Source: Proteles cristata cristata | Taxonomy: Eukaryota > Chordata > Mammalia > Carnivora > Hyaenidae | Length of the DNA: 64,000 nucleotides | Assembly (NCBI GenBank): GCA_017311185.1 | Contig: JAESUZ010005179.1 | Coordinates: forward strand, 248,001-312,000 | Direction: 5' to 3' | Shown: one piece after another, positions 59,401 to 64,000 of the stretch | Position numbering within the stretch: position 1 is the stretch's first letter | How the letters are laid out: each line of letters starts with the position of its first letter | Made by a program: the position numbers and the translations under genes | The notes under the pieces: generated by a model | The model's input: the letters and a program-made list of their open reading frames with translations, nothing else | Databases searched by the model: none | Told to the model about the DNA's origin: nothing

Positions 59401-61052
59401 AGCAGGGGAGGGTCAGAGAGAGAGGGAGTCACAGACTCTGAAACAGGGTCCAGGCTCTGAACCGGCAGCCAGCACAGAGCCCGACACGAGGCTCGAACCC
59501 ACGAACCGCGAGATCATGACCTAAGCGAAAGTCGGACGCTCAACCGACTAAGCCACCCAGGCGCCCCATAAGCCCTTCATTTTTACTTGTCCTGTATCAC
59601 CCAACCAAATTTTACAAAAGTAAGATTTCAAAAACTCAATGGAAAAAGCATCAATCTAGTTGAAAAATAAAGTAGTTGAAAAATAAAATAGAACAGTGGC
59701 TCTTAAATGGTGCCAGGACATTCTTAAATTAGCTCTAGTCCTTTTACGTTGGTAACTTAGAAGGAAAAAACCTACTGGACAACATGAGAGAGAAAGCACA
59801 TCCAGCCATATCCGGAAGTTCTAAGGAGCTAGGCTTCTATAAGAAAGCAAGAACGTTCTTCCCACCCCCCCGCCCCACTGCTTTTCACAGCCCTTCCCAA
59901 CTGCAGTGCCTGCCTCGTTTGCACCGTAACCCATCCTCCCCGTGTGAGGACGGCTGGGAGAATAACAGGAGCCATGAATGAGCGTGTTACCCTTGCCCTT
60001 AATTGGGGAATTTTATTCACCCCAACGGTGCCTCCTATTGTGGGTCTCGTAGAGGAAACAGAACAGGACGCGTCAGAGCAGAAGAATTCGGAATACGGTT
60101 CTGTGACACCCCACACACAGGAAAACGACTGTTAGCACAAAGTAGTGCATGTAAACTAGAAATAGATGCATGAAAAGCCATTGATTTTACAAGTAACCGA
60201 TTAAAAACTTTGAAATAGGATTTCAATAGAAGAATGGAGAATCCTGACTCCAGGCAGTTGAATGAAAGGTCACAGAAGGAAGGTGGTGGGTGCTTTTTGG
60301 TTAAGGGTAAAATTGCTACCACTTAAATTGATATAACCATCATATTTTCTTCTGTGGTTTCATGCTTTTTCAGCATTATCCATTAAAGAACATTAATTTC
60401 ATCATTTTTGAAAAATAGGTAACCTAGGTAATGTAACAACTAGACAATAATTTAGAGCTTTTTTTAGGGGGGGTGGCACCTGGATGGCTCAGTTGGTTAA
60501 GTGTCCGACTTCGGCTCAGGTCATGATCTCATAGTTCGTGGGGTCGAGCCCCACGTTGGGCTCTGTGCTGACAGCTCAGAGCCTCGAGCTGCTTCAGATT
60601 CTGTGTCTTCCTCTCTCTCTGACCTACCCCTGCTCATGCTGTCTCTCTCTCTCTCTCTCAGAAATAAAGCATTAAAAAAATTTAATAATTTAGAGCTTTT
60701 TGAAAAAGGGATAGGTTCTCTAACCAGATTCATCATTCAGATGCTATTTTTTTTCTGATAGTTACATATTAATGAAATGGGGTTTTATAGGTACTTCTAT
60801 TAATAAAACCAAGGGCTTTTAGAGTCTCTAATGCAGTCATATGACATTATTTCTTATTTTCCCCAGGTTCTACGCATTTTGGATCCAGTTACCTGTACAG
60901 AAAGCTCACCTGATAATCCATTTTCTGAGTCTTCACCGTCCACCTTACTTGCTACAAAGAAAAATATTGGACGATTTCACCCCTATACTAGATATGAAAA
61001 TATAACTTTCAATTGCTGCAATCACTGCCAGGGAGAACTTATTGTCCTTTAA
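32371..61052 (+). CDS. BLZF1: BLZF1 / golgin-45, complete spliced coding region
   Basis: Six coding exons: 32371-32401, 43632-44071, 46273-46472, 48761-48889, 51395-51614 and 60867-61052. They join to 1206 nt, or 401 residues plus TAA, against about 400 for the human protein. The start is supported by an in-frame TAA two codons upstream (32365-32367) and an A at -3. Golgin-45 is a peripheral Golgi coiled-coil tether. It binds GRASP55 (GORASP2) through its C terminus and the GTPase Rab2, and is needed for normal Golgi stacking and protein transport. Visible parts: a low-complexity N-terminal region with a basic PRKK at 51-54; a long heptad-rich coiled coil from about residue 123 to 280; a polar linker; and a cysteine/histidine C terminus (Cys390, Cys391, His393, Cys394) ending in hydrophobic ELIVL. 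That ending fits the published PDZ-ligand and zinc-assisted GRASP55 contact. No frameshift or internal stop is present. Confidence 0.96.
32698..32915 (-). repeat. SINE, 'ctagaaata' subfamily, reverse
   Basis: Reverse copy ending gccacccaggcgcccc. A perfect 17-bp duplication tagaagattaagattta is at 32681-32697 and 32916-32932. Confidence 0.95.
33003..33472 (-). mobile_element. Solitary MLT1-type LTR (MaLR), reverse
   Basis: Antisense landmarks of the mammalian MLT1 LTR in order: ttgggctgctgtaacatccc, cacagttctggaggctggaa, gtccaatatcaaggtgctgg, tggattaggggcccacccta, aaataaggtcacactccgag, tcagctcgtaacac. No internal retroviral genes are nearby. Confidence 0.88.
33686..33822 (+). repeat. Older CAN-type SINE
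   Basis: A tRNA-like head (ggctcagtcggttaaagcat, box B agttcaagcccc) ends soon afterwards in cttacttaaaaaaataagtc. It lacks the long CT-rich body and so belongs to a different, shorter subfamily from its neighbour. Confidence 0.82.
33823..34054 (+). repeat. SINE (SINEC_Fc-like)
   Basis: Sense copy immediately after the older SINE, apparently inserted at its A-rich tail. It ends tctcaaaaataaataaacg plus an A tail. Confidence 0.92.
34190..34560 (+). repeat. L2 LINE, sense
   Basis: L2 landmarks: tcctcctcctcttctggttt, acttccaaatctgtctatag, tagcatgtcccaaagtgaac. Confidence 0.65.
34905..35120 (-). repeat. SINE (SINEC_Fc-like), reverse
   Basis: Reverse copy ending gagccacgccgggggcccc. The duplication cacatacattgtttc / cacctacactgtttc is at 34890-34904 and 35122-35136. 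Confidence 0.92.
35483..35695 (+). repeat. SINE, intermediate type
   Basis: Sense copy with cttcgacttaggtcatgatc but the standard gacagctcag body and a tctcagaaatatatt tail, so it mixes marks of both subfamilies. Confidence 0.9.
35700..36750. other. BLZF1 intron 2 sequence with a MIR-like piece
   Basis: The part 36560-36665 (agtgatctgcccaaggtcac, then gcggcaggagtggcttcagg) is MIR-like. No exon was seen in the rest. Confidence 0.5.
36755..37099 (-). repeat. hAT-like DNA element (decayed)
   Basis: Ends gagcagggctggcaagtatg and ccctttatggaagaagtttg resemble the terminal parts of a common mammalian hAT-type element. The same right end recurs at about 61500-61570. Orientation is tentative. Confidence 0.5.
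37100..37313 (+). repeat. SINE, 'ctagaaata' subfamily
   Basis: Sense copy with ggcttagtcggttaagcg and gactgccagctcggagcc. A perfect 17-bp duplication agaatattatttgttct is at 37083-37099 and 37314-37330. Confidence 0.95.
37331..38730. other. BLZF1 intron 2, apparently single-copy
   Basis: No transposon or exon recognised. It contains the short inverted repeat agcaggtgt-c-acacctgct at 38057-38075. Confidence 0.45.
38735..38830 (+). repeat. MIR fragment
   Basis: MIR core: taacgtttagtgagtgctta, gtgccaaacaccattctaaa. Confidence 0.65.
38870..39420 (+). repeat. Probable old L1/LINE-derived sequence
   Basis: aagcagtttgacaatacaga, attccattcttgggaattta and gtctaaatatccagcaatag recall an old L1 3' region. 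Family not assigned. Confidence 0.5.
39421..40185. other. BLZF1 intron 2, nothing identified
   Basis: AT-rich; no exon or named repeat. Confidence 0.4.
40190..40765 (-). repeat. L2 LINE, reverse
   Basis: Antisense L2 landmarks: catttactgtttatcagcta, tctcatgggacttatatcct, gatcatggagggcccatgat, ttgctgcagacgagaactgc. The 133-codon minus-strand frame at 40363-40764 lies within it and is not a gene. Confidence 0.7.
40880..41110 (+). repeat. MIR SINE
   Basis: MIR landmarks: agctctggagtcagatttgg, gacaagctatttaacttttt, then the 3' part catagttgtaaagattacat. Confidence 0.72.
41172..42326 (-). mobile_element. Young 5'-truncated L1, ORF2 C-terminus open
   Basis: An antisense L1 of about 1.15 kb inserted in BLZF1 intron 2. 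A poly-T (tail) at 41173 is followed by the 3'UTR and then one uninterrupted 310-codon minus-strand frame (41385-42317). That frame matches the ORF2 C-terminal region (for example [20 protein letters not shown] and the [20 protein letters not shown] segment). The flanks gtaaaatggcaaga occur at 41158-41171 and from 42327. The reverse-transcriptase and endonuclease domains are missing, so the copy cannot move by itself. Confidence 0.93.
42420..42790 (+). repeat. MIR-derived sequence
   Basis: tgcctcattttctccgtcta, ataaaatagaactaatcata and aaagcatttagaatagtgtt are MIR landmarks. A second MIR-like part (aaccgaggctcagataatta) follows at about 42664. Confidence 0.68.
43220..43410 (+). repeat. MIR fragment
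   Basis: Landmarks: caagcgtctgcagtgtgcag, accagggccacactagggaa. It ends about 220 bp before BLZF1 exon 3. Confidence 0.55.
43632..44071 (+). CDS. BLZF1: BLZF1 exon 3
   Basis: Acceptor cccttttatag, donor GACAGAG|gtaaga; 440 nt encoding residues 11-157. It holds the disordered N-terminal region, including the stretch around [12 protein letters not shown] (81-92), and the first heptads of the coiled coil ([20 protein letters not shown], from residue 123). Phase is 1 at the start and 0 at the end. Confidence 0.96.
44072..46272 (+). other. BLZF1: BLZF1 intron 3
   Basis: Contains an old interspersed repeat at about 44640-44960 (acaaaagtagcacatattta, gcctgccatat-like) and pyrimidine-rich, possibly L2-derived sequence at 45360-45760. 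No further exon recognised. Confidence 0.6.
46273..46472 (+). CDS. BLZF1: BLZF1 exon 4
   Basis: Acceptor cgttctcttctag, donor AGCAG|gtattt; 200 nt, residues 158-224. Central coiled coil with leucine-rich heptads ([27 protein letters not shown]), the region that gave the gene its leucine-zipper name. Reading through the donor would stop within five codons. Confidence 0.96.
46473..48760 (+). other. BLZF1: BLZF1 intron 4
   Basis: Holds a GT/GTT microsatellite at about 47306-47335, an antisense L1 3'UTR fragment (tttattgtcaaattgactaa) at about 47385-47440 and a SINE. No exon-like sequence. Confidence 0.7.
47784..47988 (+). repeat. SINE with deleted tRNA-like segment
   Basis: The head ggggcgcctgggtggctcag runs straight into gtcatgatctcacgg, skipping the segment between the two 'ctcag' words (box A half, gtcggttaagcgtccgactt in other copies). 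The flanks aagtttgcttcaa / aattttgcttcaa mark the duplication. Confidence 0.92.
48761..48889 (+). CDS. BLZF1: BLZF1 exon 5
   Basis: Acceptor cttttccag, 129 nt, residues 224-267, continuing the coiled coil ([18 protein letters not shown]). The donor is the weak CAGAA|gtatgg. The phase proves it, since AA joins the A of exon 6 to make Lys267. Confidence 0.95.
49307..49806 (+). mobile_element. Tigger-like DNA transposon (500 bp, full length)
   Basis: Inverted ends: ccttgacttaaagtggggct at the left and catcataagtcaagggc at the right. Internal landmarks are ttgggcaaaattatctaata, aaagtgttgagtatctcagg and gagagtatggcgttgcctat. Non-coding, old. Placed in the pogo/Tigger group from memory of the ends. 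Confidence 0.78.
49888..50248 (+). mobile_element. Tigger-like DNA transposon (second family)
   Basis: Inverted ends tgacccttgaacaacat and atgttgttcaagggtaaacc. The internal part carries actcttgaccagaaagaagc, aataaagtagaaagtcattc and agtactatactgtatttact. The element at 1-1109 belongs to the same family. Confidence 0.82.
50255..51130 (+). mobile_element. Old L1 ORF2 fragment
   Basis: Sense L1 ORF2: aagcagtgtttagggggaaa, gagagcagaaataaatggaa, acatgatgtgg-type bends, tttactggtgaacaccagca. Frames are broken. Confidence 0.75.
51395..51614 (+). CDS. BLZF1: BLZF1 exon 6
   Basis: Acceptor gtttgatgcag, donor AACG|gtaaaa; 220 nt, residues 267-340. The end of the coiled coil ([15 protein letters not shown]) leads into a polar linker ending [13 protein letters not shown]. 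Confidence 0.96.
53387..53597 (-). repeat. SINE, 'ctagaaata' subfamily, nested in L1
   Basis: Reverse copy with tttctaggagagagagagag and gcgcccc at the end. The 19-bp duplication gagacttttcttgcttctt / gagactttttttgcttctt is at 53368-53386 and 53598-53616. Confidence 0.95.
54296..54484 (+). repeat. SINE (older), nested in L1
   Basis: Sense, diverged copy: acacctgagtgcctcagtca, ggctctgtgctgacagtgca, tctcgcaaaataaatag. Flanked by aaaatctagtt on both sides. Confidence 0.88.
55846..56086 (-). mobile_element. L1 3' end inserted in the older L1
   Basis: A poly-T is followed by antisense L1 3'UTR (gtcaatttggtttccatata, agtgctcatccccacaagtg) ending cctcctatacatacaaacat. The flanks cctagagctgaagcttt / cctagagcttaagcttt mark a target-site duplication. 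Confidence 0.9.
57150..59340 (+). repeat. L2 LINE sequence, sense, with a SINE
   Basis: L2 landmarks: tcctttaaatgttgatgttc, cttcatgcttcagacttcag, cagttattgcagtagccttt, ctttctgcctagactgtcct, cttccattgggctttgtgta, taagctctgtaagggtgagg, acatagtaggtgctcagctg. A second, more diverged L2-like part runs from about 58745. The end at 59340 is approximate. Confidence 0.7.
58541..58731 (-). repeat. SINE, reverse, older
   Basis: Reverse copy ending tgagccacccaggtgcccc. The flanks ctaaattaatcatct / ctaaattcatcatct are at about 58511-58525 and 58731-58745. Confidence 0.9.
59351..59567 (-). repeat. SINE, 'ctagaaata' subfamily, reverse
   Basis: Full-length reverse copy, well preserved (tttctaggagagagagacag to ccacccaggcgcccc). 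The flank taagcccttcat occurs on both sides. Confidence 0.94.
60467..60683 (+). repeat. SINE just upstream of BLZF1 exon 7
   Basis: Sense copy with gacagctcagagcctcgagc and ctcagaaataaagc. The duplication aataatttagagcttttt is at about 60446-60463 and 60684-60701. It ends about 180 bp before the exon 7 acceptor. Confidence 0.94.
60867..61052 (+). CDS. BLZF1: BLZF1 exon 7 (terminal coding exon)
   Basis: Acceptor ttattttccccag; residues 341-401 and a TAA stop at 61050-61052. It contains [16 protein letters not shown] and the C-terminal Cys/His cluster plus the ELIVL end that contacts the GRASP55 PDZ region in the studied orthologue. Sequence from here on is 3'UTR. Confidence 0.96.
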   Translation, partial: VLRILDPVTCTESSPDNPFSESSPSTLLATKKNIGRFHPYTRYENITFNCCNHCQGELIVL

Positions 61053-62190
61053 CATTCAGTGTGTCGGAGGCATGTCACAGGCACTTGCTTCTCACCCGAG
61101 AGTCATCATCTGGGAGCTGGAGTTCTTACAATGGTAGAAGTAATAACACTTTCTATTTAAGTAATATATATCCCCAAAGATGGTTCATGTACAGGACCAC
61201 AGATTACCCTTTCTTAATAAATCTCAGGGTAAGAGAAGAATGAAACTGTGTCTATATTTAAAGTAGATACTTTCCAGGCATTATATGATGCTTTTCCGAA
61301 AGAACTCTGAAAGAAAAAGATTCCACCTTTATTTTAGGCTCTAAGTTATATCTTGCTGTGTATTTAGTATTAGCAGGTTTACTTTTGGTACTCTTGATGC
61401 AAGGTGGGTCATATGCAGCCACACACATTCATGTACTGTTGTCTAGGTTATTTTTTTTTCTTTTTTCTACACTGCAACAGTACAATTGAATAGATGCAAT
61501 AGGGCTTGTATGGCCTACGAAGCTTAAAATATTTCCTATCAGGTCCTCTACAGAAAAAGTTTTCTGGTCCCTACTCTCAAGAAATAATAGCCAGGAGGTT
61601 GGGTGGAGTGAGTGTCCATTCCCTTTTTGGTGATTTTGGGGGTGGGGGGGCTACAAAGGAGGCTTATGGAAATAACTGTGGGTGAAGGGACTACTATTTT
61701 AAAACTAAATGCTCTATGTTAGGAAAATTAAAAGTATTTTACAAACATTAGCAAGTGGTTCATCAAAACATATTATGTTGGTTTTGTGTGGAGAATGCCA
61801 TAGTTTGAATTGACATATATAAAGAAAACAGATTCCACCGAGCTCATTTTGACAAATGCAAGACAATAGGAATATCCAGTTTGATATAAAATATGGTGGA
61901 GAAAGTAGGCTCTTTCTGGAACATTGTACAAAATAAAAAATGAAATTCATCAATTTATATTAATACAATATAAATATATAATTGTTTATGATAAACCATT
62001 GTGAAACACCCTTTTTATAGGTCTTTAGAAATATCCACAATATGTTTATACCAGATTACACCATAGCAGGCGCAGAACTGCCTGTCAAAAGACAAATCTT
62101 CTGAAGACAAATCTGGTCAAATAACATTTTAATGTCAACAATGATTTTATTGTCTAGCTCGTCAGAGTTATACTTTGAAATGGCAATAAA
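61053..62190 (+). other. BLZF1: BLZF1 3'UTR (extent uncertain)
   Basis: AT-rich sequence after the stop with AATAAA signals at 61216-61221 and 62185-62190, either of which could end the mRNA. It includes an old hAT-like repeat at about 61425-61575. The human downstream neighbour CCDC181 is convergent and its 3' end may overlap here, but I could not identify any of its coding exons. Confidence 0.6.
61216..61221 (+). terminator. BLZF1: Polyadenylation signal AATAAA
   Basis: Canonical hexamer about 164 bases after the BLZF1 stop. The downstream sequence contains tgaaactgtgtctat, only weakly GU-rich, so use of this site is uncertain. Confidence 0.5.
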
Positions 62191-62289
62191 TTTCTCTACA
62201 TTATTTTGAATATTGACTTAATGTGCTTGTCAAGTCTTCATCTAATTTATACTATTTATAGTTGATTCTTCAGTCTTTAGGTATACTTA

Positions 62290-63520
62290 GCATACAACTT
62301 GAAGAAAACATAGACGAAAAGCTTCATGACATTGGATTTGGCGGTGATTTCTTGGATATGACACCAGAAGCACAGACAGGAAAAGAAAAAATAAAGTGAA
62401 CTTCATCAGAATTAAAAACTTTTTAATCAAAGGACAGCATCCACAAAATGAAAAGGCGATCTATAGAACCAAAGAAAATATTTGCAAATATATAGTTAAT
62501 AAGGGTCTAGTGTCCAGAATAAAGATCTACAACTCAGCAACCAAAAAAAGAACAACCTAATTTAAAAATGGGCAAAGGACATGAAGAGACATTTCTCTAA
62601 AAAAAGATATACAAAATGCCAATAAGCATATCGAAAGATTCTCAGCATCACTAATCAATAAGGTAATGCAAATAGATATCACTTCATGCCCATCATACTA
62701 GCCACATATGAAAGAAGGAAAATAACAAGTGTTGACAAGATGTGGAGAAATTGGAACCCTTGTGCATTGCTGGTGAGAATGTAAAATGGTGCGACCACTG
62801 TTGAAGACAGTATGGTAGTTCCTCAAATAATTAAACATAGGCACCTGGGTAGCTCAGTCAGTTGAGCATCAGACTCCTGATATCGGCTCAGGTCATGGGA
62901 TGGAGCCCTGGGTCTTGGGATTCTCTCTCCCTCTGCCCCTCTCCCGCTCACGTTCTCTTTCTAAAATAAAATTAAAAAAAAAAAATCAGACATAGAATTT
63001 TCATATGATCCAGCAATTCACTTTTAGGTAAACATCCAAAAGAATTGAAAGCAAGGACCCAAATAGTATCCCAGTGTGCACAGCAGCATCATTCACAATA
63101 GCCAAAAGGAAGGTGAAAGTAACATAGGTGTCCTTTGATGGATGCATTCATCCTTATCCATTTGCTTACCCATTGATAGGCAAAATGTGATATATACATG
63201 CAGTGGAATATTAGCCTTAAAAAGGACTGAAAATCTGATATATGCTACAGCATAAATGAACCTTTAATACATTACACTAAGTGAAATATGTAAGAGTATA
63301 GGTACGTGAAATAATCAAATTCATAGTGGCAAAGTAGAACAGTGGTTATGGGAAGTCCAGGGAAGGCAGAACAGGGAGTTTTTAATTCATACAGACTTTC
63401 CATTGGGATGATGAAAAGTTGTGATGGTTGTACAAGATGAATATATTTAATGCCCCTAAATTACACATTTTAAAAATGGCCAAAATGGTAAGCTTTGTTA
63501 TATATATATTTTATCACACA
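62290..63520 (+). mobile_element. Old L1 (ORF2 end and 3'UTR), split by a SINE
   Basis: Sense L1: ttggatatgacaccagaagc, aaaacttttttaa-type, gcaaaggacatgaagagaca, ccttgtgcattgctggtgag, agcagcatcattcacaatag, cagtggaatattagccttaa. Broken frames. Confidence 0.82.
62839..62984 (+). repeat. Short CAN-type SINE inside L1
   Basis: ggcacctgggtagctcagtc, then gactcctgatatcggctcag, then a CT-rich tail ending taaaataaaattaaaa. About 70 bp shorter than the common type, so an older or deleted copy. Confidence 0.85.
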
Positions 63521-63524
63521 CACA

Positions 63525-63799
63525 CAAAATTGTGCGTATACTCTTATAACCAGAAACCAATAGCACGCTTCTGCAAATGTTGGTTTAAGGACATCAATAA
63601 TAGTAACAAAGATAACAGTTAACTAAAAAAAAATGGAAAAAGGAAAATTATCTCAAGTCATCAACCTAACATTACACATAAGGAACTAGAAAAAGAAGAG
63701 CAAACTAAGCCCAAAGCTGGCAGAAGAAAGGAAATCAAAACTAGAGCAGAGGTAAACAAAATCGAGAACATAAAAACAATATCAAAGAAATGGAAAATT
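63525..63799. other. Sequence before the last SINE, nothing identified
   Basis: A-rich sequence without a recognised gene. Confidence 0.35.
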
Positions 63800-64000
63800 G
63801 GGGCGCCTGGCTGGCTCAGTTGGTTAAGCGTCCGACTTTGGCTCAGGTCATGTTCTCATGGTTCGTGGGTTGGAGCTCCACATCCGGCTCTGTGCTGACA
63901 GCTCAGAGCCTGGAGCCTGTTCAGAGTCTGTGACTCCCTCTCTCTTTGACCCTCCCGTGCTCATGCTGTCTCTATCTCTCTCTCAAAAATAAATAAAACG
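63800..64000 (+). repeat. SINE (SINEC_Fc-like), cut by window end
   Basis: Sense copy ggggcgcctggctggctcag to tctctcaaaaataaataaaa. The tail and right duplication are outside the window. Confidence 0.93.

Larger units (their letters stand above)
51615..60866 (+). other. BLZF1: BLZF1 intron 6
   Basis: The largest intron after intron 2. It is filled mainly by an antisense L1 complex (52.1-57.14 kb) and L2, with SINEs. The stretches 51620-52110 and 59570-60440 show no recognised element. Short frames at 59784-60322 overlap on both strands and are not called. Confidence 0.85.

Noticed and set aside
61053..64000. 3' exons of CCDC181 on the minus strand
   Set aside because: Expected from human gene order, but no minus-strand coding sequence here could be recognised.

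Overview
This window is nuclear DNA from a mammal, almost certainly a feliform carnivoran (cat-like branch). About thirty copies of a tRNA-Lys-type SINE of the carnivore CAN/SINEC_Fc kind are scattered on both strands, together with carnivore-type L1 3' ends and the older mammalian L2, MIR, MER5, Tigger and MLT1 repeats. The exact species cannot be fixed. There are no bacterial, plasmid or phage features.

The one gene fully contained here is BLZF1 (golgin-45), on the + strand. Its coding exons read 32371-32401, 43632-44071, 46273-46472, 48761-48889, 51395-51614 and 60867-61052. Together they give 1206 nt, or 401 codons plus stop, with every junction in phase and flanked by AG/GT. A non-coding first exon ends at 31259. 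A 3'UTR with polyadenylation signals follows the stop.

On the opposite strand, head to head with BLZF1, lies the first exon of NME7. Its ATG (30671-30669) is followed directly by a GTGAGT donor. Both genes start from one CpG island at about 30.42-31.48 kb containing GC boxes and ETS (CCGGAAG) sites. This matches the human 1q24 order, where NME7 and BLZF1 are adjacent and divergent. Everything from 1 to about 30.66 kb is therefore inferred to be NME7 intron 1; I found no second NME7 coding exon.

Layout: (a) 1-1.1 kb, a Tigger-like DNA transposon split by a GC-rich, polyadenylated-looking insert. (b) 1.1-15.8 kb, SINEs, old L1, L2 and MIR in NME7 intron 1. (c) 15.84-16.5 kb, an isolated second CpG island with a ZNF143-like site. 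(d) 16.5-30 kb, more repeats, including a twin-primed L1 at 19.48-21.13 kb and long L2 copies. (e) 30.01-30.32 kb, a five-copy minisatellite beside the promoter. (f) 30.4-31.5 kb, the bidirectional promoter. (g) 31.26-61 kb, BLZF1, whose introns hold a young L1 (41.17-42.33 kb), two Tigger-like elements, a reverse MLT1 LTR, an MER5-like element, a nested L1 complex (52.1-57.14 kb) and L2. (h) 61-64 kb, 3'UTR and an L1 interrupted by a SINE, with another SINE cut by the window end.

I found no new gene system. The most useful leads are the intronic CpG island, the promoter-side minisatellite, the GC-rich insert inside the transposon, and an apparently young SINE subfamily with several linked diagnostic changes.
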